The notes under the pieces: generated by a model
What the model was told of the DNA's origin: nothing
The model's input: the letters and a program-made list of their open reading frames with translations, nothing else
Databases searched by the model: none
Position numbers and translations under genes: made by a program
Part shown: positions 22,730-34,864 of the stretch, piece after piece
Numbering within the stretch: position 1 is the stretch's first letter
How the letters are laid out: the number at the start of each line of letters is the position of its first letter
From: Pseudopithomyces maydicus
Lineage: Eukaryota > Ascomycota > Dothideomycetes > Pleosporales > Didymosphaeriaceae
NCBI GenBank assembly: GCA_026873275.1
Contig: JANTUC010000006.1
Span: forward strand, 992,001 to 1,056,000
Reading direction: 5' to 3'
Length of the DNA stretch: 64,000 nt

Positions 22730-24212
22730 GATACTAGCGATCGACAATAGGTGGAAGAGATAGGGGTGGTCTAGGGTGGTGTGTCGCAGTAATTACTGTG
22801 GTGGGGGACACTGTGTTTGGAGGGGAGGGTTGAACCGGACTACGTCATCAGTCCATCACACCGAATACCAAGCACGTGGTTCCACAGAACCCGTGGACTG
22901 GAGCGGGCACGAGCACCGACGGAACTTCACATCGAGATTGCATTTTGCCATATCTTGAAACTGCCTGCAAATAACAAGATACACATATTCCTGCAAGGCA
23001 TTGCCGCAGAGCAAGGGGGCGGCGGCAATATCCCTCGTATTCAGCCGGGTGTTGGACGGACTGATCTTCCGCTATCATCGGGATCTACGGGCAATTGCTA
23101 TCTTAGGAGGGTCTGATGTAAAGCCTACATGCCCTTGCACGCGTTTCGTCAATTCTTCGGGTTGTGGATCACGATGCTCGATTTATTTTGAAAAAATCAC
23201 GCTATACATTTGTTCAGCTTTTTGTGAGTACACGTACGTCATGGCTGAGGCGGAATGTTATTCTCCTTCCCCGCGTACCCCAAATTTCGATTCGAGCACC
23301 CTGATACCCTAGAGGAATGCTAAGGGAAGCGTGGCTTCAGAATGCTAAGAGTAGCATAGTTCCGTGCCGAATGCAGCACACAAGAGCCTCGTCCTTGCGC
23401 CCAAGAAACCTGTGGCATAACTAGTACCTCACATGACTGTCTTTGCACGGACTAAAAACCAACTTTTCCCTGCTTTTTACGGCATCTCACTGCCACAGAC
23501 ATGGTACAACGGTCCAGGCTTATGCAAGACCTACCAAAATCAAGGATAGTAGAAACTCGCAATTCTGTTAAGCTTTGACCTGTCTCCACCTTCTCCGCAA
23601 TGACGCAGCCGAAAGCCACCATGCACGGCCACGATCGCGAGATGGGCTGGACACTGGCATCGTCTAGCTCGATAGGGCCAGGGTCTAGCCGCATATGTCA
23701 GGGCAAGCTCCCGCCTCCCGTTGCGAGTGGCTCCACACGTGCGGGAGTGTGGCGTAAGCTCCTAATAACGCGCCGATGGGTTGCGCAATTTGCGAACCTT
23801 CGTAAGACTCAAACAAAGAACGCGGATCTGAGCATCGTGCAATTGGTGGAAGAGCATAGTGCCCATGACGACACACATGCCCCTCGGCTGCTTCTGTTTG
23901 TGTCCGGAACCAAGGCCCGTTTGTCTCATAGGCACATTGCGGTTGAAACTGGTAGTTCCACTGCAGGCAGCTACCCGTGCTCTCTCAGTCGGGTGATGAA
24001 ACTGCTTTGTTATGACGTAGTGAGATTGAGAGTGGTAGTCAACCCTACCACTGGGGATATATAAGACCCTTCCAAGCACCGCCATCAGACCATCATAACA
24101 CACACAAACACTTCCACACAACAACAACAACAACAGCTCATCACCCCTACAAACTCTTTTGATACCCCTTTACTCCTTTCACAAACCACAAATCCAATCA
24201 CACATCATCATC
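22730..24212. other. Intergenic region and promoter of the DPR dehydrin gene
   Basis: About 1.5 kb. The only strong signals are near the right end: a TATATAA box at 24058-24064 and a CA/AAC-rich leader from about 24090. CCCCT stress-response-like elements occur at 23880-23884, 24144-24148 and 24165-24169, the last two probably inside the leader. A 154-codon frame at 23600-24064 overlaps the TATA box and is not believed. Confidence 0.6.
24058..24064 (+). promoter_or_regulatory. TATA box of the DPR dehydrin gene
   Basis: A perfect TATATAA lies about 150 bases ahead of the start codon and is followed by a purine-poor, CA-rich leader. TATA promoters are typical of stress-inducible fungal genes. 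Confidence 0.6.
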
Positions 24213-25247
24213 ATGTCTGGACTCGTCGAGAAGGTTAAGGACAAGGTCGAGCACGTCCTCCACAAGGACAAGTCTACCACTCACAACGACCCCACTGGTC
24301 CTCACTCTTCCCACGCTGCCAACAAGGCCGACCCTCGCGTCGACTCTGATCACGTCGGCACATATGGCAACACTGGCGGAGCCAACACTACACATGGCAC
24401 CACCGGCTCTGGTCTGACTGGCACCACTCACGGCACCACTCACGGCACCACTCACGGCACCACCGGCTCTGGCCTCACTGGCAACACCTACGGCTCAGAC
24501 CCCACTGGCCCTCACGACTCCCACCTCGCGAACAAGGCTGACCCTCGCGTCGACTCTGACCGCTATGGTGCTGCTGGCAACCACACTAGCACCACCCACG
24601 GCACCACTGGTCACTCCTCCGGCCTGACTGGCAACACTTACGGCTCAGACCCGACCGGTCCTCACGACTCTCATCTTGGCAACAAGGCTGATCCTCGTGT
24701 CGACTCTGACCGCTACGGCGCTGCTGGAAACCACACTGGCACTGGCTACAACCACTCTGGCCTCACTGGCAGCAACACTGGCACTCACACCGGTGGTTTG
24801 ACTGGTAGCTCCACTGGCCACAACACTGCTGGCAACTACGGCTCTGACCCCACTGGTCCCCACGACTCCAAGTTGGCCAACAAGCTCGACCCCCGCGTTG
24901 ACTCTTCCACCGCCGGTCCTCACGGCAACACTGCTGGAGCTCGCAGCGGCGCCTACGGCTCTGACCCCACTGGTCCTCACGACTCGCACCTGACCAACAA
25001 GGCCGACCCCCGCGTCGACTCTGACCACGTCGGTGGATACGGAAACACCCACTCCACTGGCGGCTACGGCAGCACCACCGGAACTGGTGTCGGCAGCGGT
25101 GTCGGTGGCCTCTCGAGCGGCCCTGGCCCTGCTAGCAACACTGCTGGTCCCCACAAGAGCGACATGCTCAACAAGGCTGACCCCCGCGTCGACAGCGATC
25201 TTGATGGGTCCAAGACGTACGGCGGCAACAAGACTTCTGGCTACTAG
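24213..25247 (+). CDS. Dehydrin-like DPR-repeat protein
   Basis: A single exon of 344 residues, very hydrophilic and rich in Gly, Thr, His, Asp and Ser, with no fold-forming core. Residues 1-20 (MSGLVEKVKDKVEHVLHKDK) could form a charged amphipathic helix. From residue 26 to 329 the unit DPTGPHDSHLANKADPRVDS occurs six times with small changes, separated by Gly/Thr/His-rich spacers. This DPR motif defines the DprA/B/C dehydrin-like proteins of Aspergillus, which protect conidia against desiccation, freezing, oxidative or osmotic stress. The start at 24213 is the first ATG in the frame, in good context. Codons are strongly biased to C-ending forms, suggesting high expression. The protective function is inferred from the family. 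Confidence 0.88.
   Translation: MSGLVEKVKDKVEHVLHKDKSTTHNDPTGPHSSHAANKADPRVDSDHVGTYGNTGGANTTHGTTGSGLTGTTHGTTHGTTHGTTGSGLTGNTYGSDPTGPHDSHLANKADPRVDSDRYGAAGNHTSTTHGTTGHSSGLTGNTYGSDPTGPHDSHLGNKADPRVDSDRYGAAGNHTGTGYNHSGLTGSNTGTHTGGLTGSSTGHNTAGNYGSDPTGPHDSKLANKLDPRVDSSTAGPHGNTAGARSGAYGSDPTGPHDSHLTNKADPRVDSDHVGGYGNTHSTGGYGSTTGTGVGSGVGGLSSGPGPASNTAGPHKSDMLNKADPRVDSDLDGSKTYGGNKTSGY
24288..25199 (+). repeat. Six in-frame DPR repeats
   Basis: Six copies of a unit of about 20 codons (GPHxSxxxNKxDPRVDS core) with variable Gly/Thr/His spacers. Copies 2 and 3 and their flanking NTYGSDPTGPHDSHL segments are nearly identical at the DNA level, suggesting recent duplication. Confidence 0.85.
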
Positions 25248-25791
25248 ATTGGATAGTAGTGCGGGAGTTGGAGGAGGAATATATAATCGGTGGACAACGA
25301 TTGATGATATCCGGTAGGACTATGGTTTACCTGCCACTCATGTAGTACCATGGGCTTTACTATGTTGTATCGATAGTATAATGATTGAATGACATGATCT
25401 CATTTCATTAATGATTCTCTTCTTGCACGTGAATTATTATAACATGATGATGGGACAACCTAATGTGAATGTCCACGGGTGAATGTGAATCAGCTGCACT
25501 TGCCAGTAAAGACAACATCCCCCCACAACAACCAACCAGCTCGACTAGGTATGGAAGTGAACACGAGTTGGCAAGCATCCGAACTATAACCAGACGAAAT
25601 AAATTAAACGCTCGTCAAAGCAGGCCCTTTACGTAAGCCTGTCGCGTGTGCACGCCTCGGCCCACGTTATCGGGACGAACCAGTTTGCGTCTAGCCCCGC
25701 CATCCCCAATCCGCCCGCGCCATAAACCGCATTGCTCTGCCGCCTTCGCTCCGCACCGCATACCGTCCGCATCACGCGCCCCCAACCCACA
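25248..25791. other. Intergenic region
   Basis: The 3' flank of the dehydrin gene and the promoter of SNX3. No gene recognised. Confidence 0.6.
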
Positions 25792-26402
25792 ATGCAGTCG
25801 CTGCCCGAGTCGCGCCAGCAGTCCTTCGAGGAGCTCTATGGCCCCCCGAAAACTTCCTCGAAATAGAGGTACTACTCTCGACCGCCCGTCAAAGCCCCTG
25901 TTTCTGCCCCCAACCCACCCACCGGCGCTCCCCCGCCCCGCGCAACCCAACCACAAGATGCAAGGTGCCCAGCTCACACAGGAACGCAGGTACGCAACCC
26001 GATGACGCACGGTGTCGGTCGCGGCATGTACACAACGTATGAAATCGTAATGCGGACCAACATCCCCGCGTTCAAGCTCAAGTCGTCCACCGTGCGCCGG
26101 CGCTACAGCGAGTTCGAGGCCTTCCGCGACATACTGGAGCGGGAGAGCGCGCGCGTCACCATCCCGCCGCTGCCTGGCAAGGTGCTCACGAACCGGTTCA
26201 GCGACGACGTGATTGAGCACCGGAGGGAAGGGCTGCAGCGCTTCTTGCAGATCGTCGTGGGGCACCCCCTGCTGCAGACGGGGAGCAAGGTGCTGGCGGC
26301 GTTTGTGCAGGGTGAGTGATTGAGTGATGGGGGTGGGTCGCCCGTACCAGAGCAGAGAGGCTAATGGGGACAGATCCGAATTGGGACCGTCATGCGTGGT
26401 AG
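25792..26402 (+). CDS. SNX3: Sorting nexin-3 (Snx3/Grd19), PX domain; one-base break in exon 1
   Basis: Exons are 25792-25868, 25990-26311 and 26374-26402; the introns are 121 and 62 nt. The protein starts MQSLPESRQQSFEELYG, has the PX phosphoinositide-binding motif RRRYSEFEAFRDILERE, the Pro-rich IPPLPGK loop and FSDDVIEHRREGLQRFL, and ends in a small third exon DPNWDRHAW. All of this is canonical Snx3, which binds PI3P on endosomes and recycles cargo to the Golgi with retromer. Exon 1 is one base short: in the C6 run at 25842-25847 a seventh C would join the start to the rest. Snx3 is conserved and single-copy, so an assembly error is more likely than a pseudogene. If the break is real, the ATG at 26002 could still yield the PX domain. 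Confidence 0.9.
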
Positions 26403-27077
26403 AGGGTGGAGCGCGAAAGGAAGGTAGCTGCGTGCGGCGGTCACACGACATCATGAGATTACGAATTACGGCCTGGAGAAGAGGTGGCTCGGGCAGTGGG
26501 AGGCATGGTTTTTCAGGCTGATATATTTTATCGGACGGGAGGCGGTATTTGCAGTTGGGGCTTGGGGAGTGGACGTACGCGCTGCTTGTATGGAGAGAGC
26601 GCTGTGTGGGAGATTGTTGATACTTGATCGTATACCCTTCATCCTTCCCTTAACTCATCGTCTATTCATGAATTTTCTCTGACCATCTACCAATGTTGCC
26701 TCTGATGTCATTTTCTATCTATCCTCTTCTTTTGCGTTGAATGCTGTGCGAACCTGAGTATCAGTTCCACCTGAAAGGATACCGTGATCCAAGCACTCTC
26801 ACTATAAATTATCCCAAACACTCTCCGTAGTAACAACCATCCGTCGTTCAACACCTCGTCCCGCGGGAAGCGGTGCGCTAACGCACTCCAGCTTCCTCTA
26901 GCGGAAAAGCGCCGAGCTTTCTCAGCGAAAAAGTAAAATTCAAGAACGGCACTAGGTAGATCACCTGTACCCGAGCTCCCAGCTCTTAAAGACTGAATCC
27001 CAGCGCCTCGGTTCCTGGCATCACCTGCTAGCTCCGTTGAACAGACATCCATCTTGATAGTCCACCAGTCACTTACA
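26403..27077. other. Intergenic region
   Basis: The SNX3 3' flank and the promoter of the symporter gene. A minus-strand frame of 134 codons at 26708-27112 overlaps exon 1 of the symporter and has no recognisable features. Confidence 0.6.
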
Positions 27078-29445
27078 ATGGGTGTGCCTTCTACGCAGGC
27101 GTCTAACGCCATTTTGTACCTTACCTACGGCGCGTTTTTGTAAGTCGGATTCACGAGACGGAATGAACCATGTCACAAATATTGGAAGAGCTTCGGGATC
27201 TTGATGAAAGAGGACAAACCAACGAGCTGTACTGATGCGTAACAGAGTCGTCGGATGCTACATCGCTTGGCGGCTGCGACACCAGTCGAAGACCGAGTGG
27301 TTGGCCAGCAACAAGACACAGAAGGGTCAGAAAGCCACACACGCCCCTATTTTATGCATCTCCCCGCCGTTAGAAACCATACTGACCGTGACGCAGGCGT
27401 CCCGCTGGCCCTGAATTTCATCGCATCGGGTGAGTGCATTCGCGCGATGCCCCTGGCGTGAAAAAGAGCAGCGGCAGTATCGGTCACGGCATCGTATCCT
27501 ATCGTATCGCATGACGTCGATATCCGGCATGTGTATCGCAAGTATTCTTCTTCTCCGAGAAGGAGTGTCTAGGTTCGTATTTGAGATCACTCGCGGAGAC
27601 GCCTCTCTTGTCTGCTTCGAAAGTTGCAAAGAAGCATCAAGAGAGTAGCGTCTTCCGCGCGGCTACACTGCGGGCGCTGAGCCGAGAACTGCGTCGGAGA
27701 CCTTGTGTTCGAAAGAACCGGGGTCTCCGCGCTGCTTCGAGAGCAAAGCTGAGAAGTACCGCCTGAACTCGATCAAGATAATACTTGCGTGAGGAACGTG
27801 CTGCCGCTCCTCCCCTTTCCCTATCCTTAGTATGATTATGCTGACCTAGGTTCTTTAACGCATAGCTCTCGGATCCGGTATTCTTTTTACATACCCTCAG
27901 ATCGCAACCATTTGCGGAATCCAAGGCGTTCTCGTCTATGCGCTTTCCAGCGCCCTCCCACTCCTCATCTTCGGCTACTTGGGCCCTATAATCCGACGCA
28001 AATGCCCTGAGGGCTTCGTCTTGACGGAGTGGACGAGGCAACGGTATGGCGCCATCGCGGGTCTACTCCTCAGCGTCTGCACCCTGATTACGATATTTCT
28101 GTACATGGTGTCCGAGCTGTCGGCCATGCAGCAGATTGTCACTGCGTTGACGGGTCTGGACGGGCTTCCTGCCATTGTTGTCCAGTGTGTCGTAACTACG
28201 ATCTACACATGTACGTTTCCTACACTTTAAATAATTCCCTCCTTGTCCCGGTCCAAGGAGCTAACGAATATGTCCAGCCCTCGGCGGCTTCAAAGTCTCC
28301 TTCATAACCGACAACATCCAAGGCGCCATGGTAGTTGGCCTCATCATCCTCGGCGTCATCACCGTCGGTGTAGAAACCCACGTCCAGAAACCCCTCATCG
28401 AGGAATCAGGCTTTCTCAAGCCCTCCCTCCTCGGCTGGCAACTGATCTACATCCTCCCCGTCGCCATTCTCACCAACGACTTCTTCCTCTCCGGCTTCTG
28501 GATGCGTACCTTTGCGTCGCGCTCCGACCGCGACCTCTGGATCGGCGTCTCTCTCGCTAGCGGCGTCGTGCTCATCATTCTTACCCTCGTCGGTGTATCC
28601 GGTCTGCTCGCTGCCTGGAGTGGTGCCTGGCCGCTCGACGACGAAGAAAATGGCTATCTCGCTTTCTTCCTGCTCCTCGGACAGCTCCCCGCATGGGTCG
28701 TCGGCATCATCCTCGTGATGACCGTGTCGTTGTCCACGGCGGCGTTCGACTCCTTCCAGTCTGCGCTGATTTCCACCGGCTCCAACGACCTGTTCCGCAA
28801 CAAGCTCAACATCTGGGTGATCCGGCTGCTGGTTGTCTTGCTGATCGTCCCGGTCGTCGTCGTGGCGCTCAAGAGCCCTGATATCCTGCAGATTTTCCTG
28901 ATCAGCGATTTGGTAAGTGCGGCGGTAGTGCCGGTACTCGTCATCGGACTGAGCGAGCGGTGCTACTGGTGGAGGGGTTCGACTTTGTGGTCGGCAGCTT
29001 GGGAGGCATCTTCACCGTTTTCCTGTTTGGTCTCGTGTACTACGATGGAGATGCGGACCGGGCGTCGAAGCTGTTGATCTTGGAGGGTGGACTGTATGCG
29101 AATGATTGGAGTGCTTTTGGTAAAGCTACCCCCTTCTGCTCTTTTCTTCTTCAAAGAAGCGAGCATATTTCGTGATTTTGGAACCAGGATGCTAATTTTC
29201 TCCTAGGTGCCTTCGTCGCCGCACCCTTTGGCGGTCTCCTCTGGGGCTTCGGCGCATGCGGCCTTCGCCTGGCCACTTTGTACATCGTCTCGCGCGTCCG
29301 CGGTCACCGCTTCGACGCTCTAGACAGGCCAATTCCTATTCCTACCTCACGCGCACATGACTCGGGAGATGGATATGAGGACCGTGAGGTAGACCGCGTA
29401 CTTGATCGTCCAGACGACAAGGTTGTGTATGGAAAGTTCTTCTAA
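27078..29445 (+). CDS. Sodium/solute symporter family protein, Dur3 (urea transporter)-like; one-base break
   Basis: Six exons: 27078-27139, 27246-27325, 27397-27429, 27866-28210, 28278-29119 and 29207-29445. With one extra G in the run 28974-28977 they total 534 codons including the stop (533 residues). Many membrane helices are visible, with the SSS-family core FIASALGSGILFTYPQIA (spanning exons 3-4), the helix FLYMVSELSAMQQIV, then the conserved TSLGGFKVSFITDNIQG and VSLSTAAFDSFQSALISTG. The C-terminal part has FGLVYYDGD, LLILEGGLYANDWSAFG and FVAAPFGGLLWGFGACGLRL. The family imports urea or other small solutes with sodium or protons; the substrate here is not determined. The frame break at 28974-28977 falls inside a conserved stretch (YWWRGFDFVVG). 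A GTAAGT at 28913 could suggest an intron, but the skipped sequence is clearly conserved coding. Confidence 0.85.
27430..27865 (+). other. 436-nt intron with inverted repeats
   Basis: Intron 3 of the symporter gene, five to eight times longer than its neighbours, with a GTGAGT donor and a GCTGACC branch site near the TAG acceptor. It contains CGGAGACC (27695-27702) facing GGTCTCCG (27722-27729), and CGCGGAGAC (27592-27600) facing GTCTCCGCG (27723-27731). Confidence 0.6.
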
Positions 29446-30583
29446 GCTCTTCTTCCTCACATCTTGCGGTCTGTTGGCTCTTGTTAGAGTGAATTTGGAT
29501 TGGAGACTGAATCGAAGCTTAATGGAGATCTATAAGCGGAGGGTTCAGTCTGGGTGGAAGCACTGTTGTGAGCGCGGGTGTGGGTGTGTGAGTGTGTTTG
29601 CATATATGCAAATGCTAGCCGTCGTAAAATTGTATATAGGAAGAGGGGATTTGGGTAGAAAATTTCATGTAAAAACATGTCTACAAAAATACGTGTTCGA
29701 CAAGCTGGCAGCACTTGTAGTCCCGATTGATGATCAGCCTTGGCTGTTCACATGCACACATACCTGTTCATATATATAGAGAAATTGGTATGCCTATCAA
29801 CCCCTTCAACCTACCCATACCTATTGGATCCTAACTTCTAGCGTACCTCCCTCCATTCTCCTCTCCACATAAATATATACAACGTTCTCACACATGTCTG
29901 TTTCACGCTAAGATCTTCTCCCGCCGAGCTCCGGCGTCCATACCAAGTACCAAGAAATTAGCGCTGCGATCGATTGCGACGAGATATACCGAATCCAGTA
30001 TGTATACTATGGATGGATCGAGCATGGGTAGTGGCGTGGCACGCTCGTTTGTCGCATGGAGATTACTTGGCCTGCACCGTTTCAGTGAACGACATCAGTA
30101 CATAAGTAAACTGGTGTAAAAGTGTGCGCGTGATGATTGTCTGTAGGCCAGGGCTGTTTATAGGAATACAGTTCATGAACGGAGAAATATGGAATTTGTG
30201 TCAATTGCTGTTTGGGGGTTTCTGCCTTGGTGTTGGGCGCTGGGTGGCAGTTTTCGCATTCAATTGCGGATAGTGCTAGTTTGAGCGGCATGCAGCAACC
30301 AACATAAATCCTACAAGGATGCATGCGGTCCGTGCTGCGTAGAAATATATCCTGCCGGTTCTCGAATTGCGACATGAAGCATATTTAGGCCAAAGCCGTA
30401 TCAACATCAATCTCAAGGTCACGGTTGAAAGCGAAAATATGTAAACATTCGTCATGGATATCATGAACGTTTTTGTCATTTCCATACTAAATGACCGGAA
30501 ACGGCCCCAAATGCTACCTCACGCCATTGTGGAACCCGTGAATGTAATGCCGAAAAGAGACCCTCTGCTAACACACCGCACAC
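29446..30583. other. Intergenic region between convergent genes
   Basis: About 1.1 kb of 3' flanks, with a GTGTGTG-rich stretch near 29575-29600. No gene recognised. Confidence 0.6.
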
Positions 30584-31464
30584 CTAGTACCTCTTGCCCT
30601 CACGGAGCACATCGCTGTACTCCTCAAGGGGGCCGCGAGGCAGCTTGGTCTCCTTCCACAGGTTGGGGGTAAGGAAACCGTATGTGTTGGCGACGGCAAC
30701 GAAAGTAGCCTTGAGGGTGTTCTCGAGGGTCTTGGTGGAACCGGAAGAGGCGGTGTAGATGTCCTGGACACCAGCAAGCTGGAGGAGACGCTTGACGGCG
30801 GGGGAGGCGACGAGGCCGGTACCGCGGGGAGCGGGGATGAGACGGACGGTGACGGAACCGCACTTGCCGGACTCCTTGGTGGGGAGCGAGTGAGGCTCAC
30901 CGAGGTTGGTACCCCAGTAACCTCTTCGGATGGGCACAACGCTGAGCTTGGCGATGATGATGGCAGCGCGGATGGCGGTTGCGACTTCCTTGGAGGTCTT
31001 GATACCGAGACCAATGTGGCCCTCGGAGTCACCAATGACGACGATGGCCTTGAAACGGGTACGCTGACCGGCACGGGTCTGCTTCTGGACGGGCTTGATC
31101 TTCATGACCTCATCCTTGAGCTTGGGAAGGAAGAAGTCGACGATCTGGTACTCCTTGATGGCAAGAGAGTGGAGGTAGCTGTGGATATTGTCAGAAACTG
31201 CGGTGTGCGCGTCGGGCGGGTTGCGTCGACATACATCTCCTCCATGCTCTTTATCTTGCCGGCCTTTACGAGACGGCCGAGCTTGGTGACGGGCTGCCAT
31301 TCCTTCTCCTGTGCCAATTGTCAATTCTACCGTTTTTCGATCTTCCTATGCTTCCGTACCTCGGTCTTGCCGCCACGACGGCCACGACCACGGCCGCGTC
31401 CACGACCACGGTCACCACCACGAGATCCGAAACCGCCACGGGCGGGGGCAGGTGCGTCAGCCAT
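30584..31464 (-). CDS. RPS2: 40S ribosomal protein S2 (uS5)
   Basis: Three exons: 31464-31360, 31308-31235 and 31178-30584, for 257 residues. The N-terminal exon is an RG-rich tail (MADAPAPARGGFGSRGG then repeated RGRG), a known site of arginine methylation in this protein. Next come EKEWQPVTKLGRLVKAGKIK and the double-stranded RNA-binding-like S5 domain with FKAIVVIGDSEGHIGLGIK, RRGYWGTNLGEPHSLP and the C-terminal S5 domain LIPAPRGTGLVASPAVKRLL. uS5 lies near the mRNA entry channel and takes part in decoding fidelity. Both introns follow consensus, and the length is standard. Confidence 0.97.
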
Positions 31465-32175
31465 ATTGAGAGTCGGTAAAGAGGCGACTGCTAATATATT
31501 ATGTTAGCTGCGACGCGCGCAAACAATATGGCAAAGGTACACTCACGGGTTTGTGCTGTGGTTAGTGCTGGTGTCGCGATGCTGGACCTCAAGTTCAATT
31601 TTGTGCGGAGTGGTGGCTCGCTTAGCGAGGGCGGAAACTCTTGGCGGAGCCGACTGACGCTAACGCTTTCAGGAGTCGGATGTGTGGCACCATGGGAAAT
31701 GGGAACGCTTCTACCTGGACATGGGAATATCTACAGTGTGAGATGGTTCTGACCATGCAGCTGCTTGTCTCAATGTGAATGATTGAGTCCTCTGCGGGGA
31801 AACAATACATTCTCAAATTCCTACCCCACTCCCGCTTCAATGGAAGCATGGGAACATCATTCGCGTGGGGAAGAATTCCATGCGGAGAACTGTAACGTGA
31901 ATTTCTGTATTCTATATCCCTGAATACAATTATTTTGACACCCACTTCAACCAACGCTGACGCATCCGAGGCTGTCACCTGCGCTGGCTAGACGCGTGAG
32001 CATTGTCTCTCGCTTGGCGCTTGGGATCTCCGAGCCAACGTCATTGGTTCACATGCTCAACTACCAACGCTCCCGAGCTCACCTGAACAACATTCCACCA
32101 GGCTTCTGAGCCACGGTGGCTCTCCAATCCTTTCTTGATTCTCTACCTATTAACTACATTCTACATCAATCCAAC
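31465..32175. promoter_or_regulatory. Divergent promoter region of RPS2 and the Atg28-like gene
   Basis: 711 bases between two divergent start codons, including the RPS2 leader intron. No other gene seen. Confidence 0.5.
31491..31546 (-). other. Probable 5' UTR intron of RPS2
   Basis: A GTGAGT donor at 31546, a CTAAC branch site and an AG acceptor at 31492-31491 define a 56-nt intron just ahead of the start codon, inside the leader. Introns in this position are common in fungal ribosomal protein genes. Confidence 0.5.
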
Positions 32176-33669
32176 ATGTCGCTGCTCAACTCGGTACTCG
32201 GCTCCATATCGCCAACTAGATTTCGCGACTCGTTCGAAGACCCACGCGCCCCAGAGCATGAGCTGCCCCTGTACCGCTCTCCGTCCTCGTCGCGATCCCC
32301 GTCACAAGCCCCACGAATACCTCCACCGATGACATCAACCGTGCTATGGAGCGTTCCGCCTACACACTTCAAGCCAGCAGCTCGCCTCCCAGACGATCTG
32401 CTCGCCCTCCAACGGAGAGCACGCCATCTCGAACAACAGCTCCAAGAGCTACTCGATGCACAAGCTGATGGTTTGATGAGCGGTCTTGCGGGCAATGAAT
32501 CCAACGTTCCTGACGACCTTGTCTCGAATGGGAGCACTACCCCGACTGTGAGCAGTGTGCGCAGCTCCAGCCGAAGCACCGAATACGAGGAAAATGCGCA
32601 GAGTGTACCGCGAAAGAAGAAGGTGGGCCTCATGGCTGCGCGGAAAGGTATATATAAGCGCATACAACAGCTTGCGAGCGTCAAAGCAGAAGAGTTGAAC
32701 CACCTTGATGAAGACTTGAACGATTTGAATGATATTGTCGGAAAGACGGACACGTGGACGAAGAAGCGCGCACGATTAGAGAAAAAGATCCGCGATATCG
32801 AGGAGGTTGATCGCAGCACACAGAAGATACAGGCTTTGCACACTGAAGCCTCTACGCTGGAGCGTGAGATACGACGGAAAGAGGAGGAGCTGGCTGCGTT
32901 GAAAAACAGGCACAGACGCGTACTAGAAGAACTAGAAAGTGGAGAGAATGCTGTTGAAGCAAAGCTGTCGTCTTACAAGACATCACTTGCCATATTGGAC
33001 AAGGATGTAGGGGATTTCCTTGCCCGACGACCCGACACCAACCACGTCTCTCTCTCAGCATCATCCTACCTTTCTCTCCCACCGCGTCGTCGTACTCTGG
33101 ACCTGGCTCACGAATACTGGACTGAAGAGCACACCCGTCTCATCGAAAAATGTGAAGAGGTCGACATCGAACGTGCCGCTCTTGACGAAGGCGCAGTCCT
33201 ATGGAATGACGTGGTCAAGCGCATCATTGGCTTTGAAGCTTCTCTACAGGATATGATGCAGCAGAAACCCCGCTCCTTGTCCTCTGCCAAAGTCCTCGAA
33301 AAGATGCTTGCTACCATCAAATTCCTTGAAGAGAAGGTAGATTTCGTGAGAGAGCGAGAATGGAACCTTCTCTTCGTCGCGATCAATGCGGAGCTTGAGG
33401 CTTTCAAGCAAGGTAAAGACATGTTGGAAGACGTACTTGGCGTGAACAAGAGCAAAAAAGGGAAGGAGAAGGCCGTGGAGAGTCTGGTGGACACGAATGA
33501 CGAGAGCCACGAGAGTGCAGAGGAGGAAATTTCGAGAAGTGCTATCAGGATACCCCAAGAACCGCCGAAAACTCCGGTCCCGCCGCCGAAGCCGAGCTTC
33601 TTTGATACTGACAATGAGGATCCCGATCCGGACTTGATGATCAGCCATCAGGACACCGATACAGACTGA
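32176..33669 (+). CDS. Coiled-coil autophagy-related protein, Atg28-like
   Basis: A single exon of 497 residues from the ATG at 32176 (MSLLNSVLGSISPTRFRDSF); an upstream in-frame GTG is not needed. The first 60 residues are Ser/Pro-rich. The segment PDDLLALQRRARHLEQQLQE followed by LLDAQADGLMSGL opens a region of heptad-like coiled coil that continues through about residues 165-290. The conserved block LPPRRRTLDLAHEYWTEEHT and a helical segment ending in a Pro/Asp/Glu-rich acidic tail follow. This order resembles filamentous-fungal Atg28 proteins, which interact with Atg17/Atg29-type scaffolds in selective autophagy. The assignment rests on remembered family features, so confidence is moderate. 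No introns or frame problems. Confidence 0.7.
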   Translation: MSLLNSVLGSISPTRFRDSFEDPRAPEHELPLYRSPSSSRSPSQAPRIPPPMTSTVLWSVPPTHFKPAARLPDDLLALQRRARHLEQQLQELLDAQADGLMSGLAGNESNVPDDLVSNGSTTPTVSSVRSSSRSTEYEENAQSVPRKKKVGLMAARKGIYKRIQQLASVKAEELNHLDEDLNDLNDIVGKTDTWTKKRARLEKKIRDIEEVDRSTQKIQALHTEASTLEREIRRKEEELAALKNRHRRVLEELESGENAVEAKLSSYKTSLAILDKDVGDFLARRPDTNHVSLSASSYLSLPPRRRTLDLAHEYWTEEHTRLIEKCEEVDIERAALDEGAVLWNDVVKRIIGFEASLQDMMQQKPRSLSSAKVLEKMLATIKFLEEKVDFVREREWNLLFVAINAELEAFKQGKDMLEDVLGVNKSKKGKEKAVESLVDTNDESHESAEEEISRSAIRIPQEPPKTPVPPPKPSFFDTDNEDPDPDLMISHQDTDTD

Positions 33670-33892
33670 GGTCCATGGATAGAAACATTTGTGCACGCAG
33701 ATCTGTTAGTAGTTGTATACCCATCCTGTATTGCCTCAATGATCTTTGCATTCCTCGTCCCTATGCGTGATAATTCTTCCTGGGTGTACATACAAGTGTG
33801 AAAACAACGACCCTTCGCTCTTCTCTATTTTGCCCAGGCAACAGCCTCGCCACATGCAGTTCAATTACTTATGACAGGCACGCTAGCGAGCA

Positions 33893-33899
33893 TATATAA
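33893..33899 (+). promoter_or_regulatory. TATA box ahead of the triplet-repeat gene
   Basis: TATATAA about 55 bases before the ATG at 33952, followed by a pyrimidine-rich leader. Confidence 0.45.
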
Positions 33900-33951
33900 C
33901 GAAACTCCCACAACCTTTTTCACTTTTCTCTCTTCGCCACACTGATCAACC

Positions 33952-34864
<913 letters not shown>

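Noticed and set aside
23600..24064. 154-codon frame on the plus strand
   Set aside because: It runs into the TATA box of the dehydrin gene, has no domain and no intron logic.
27700..27745. TTCGA-containing hairpin resembling a tRNA arm
   Set aside because: No acceptor stem, D-arm or anticodon arm around it.
27637..28041. 134-codon minus-strand frame across the symporter intron and exon 4
   Set aside because: A shadow of the plus-strand gene; no independent features.
28913..29025. Possible intron in the symporter (GTAAGT donor to CGGCAG acceptor)
   Set aside because: The skipped sequence encodes a conserved helix and loop of the family; a one-base homopolymer error explains the frame change better.
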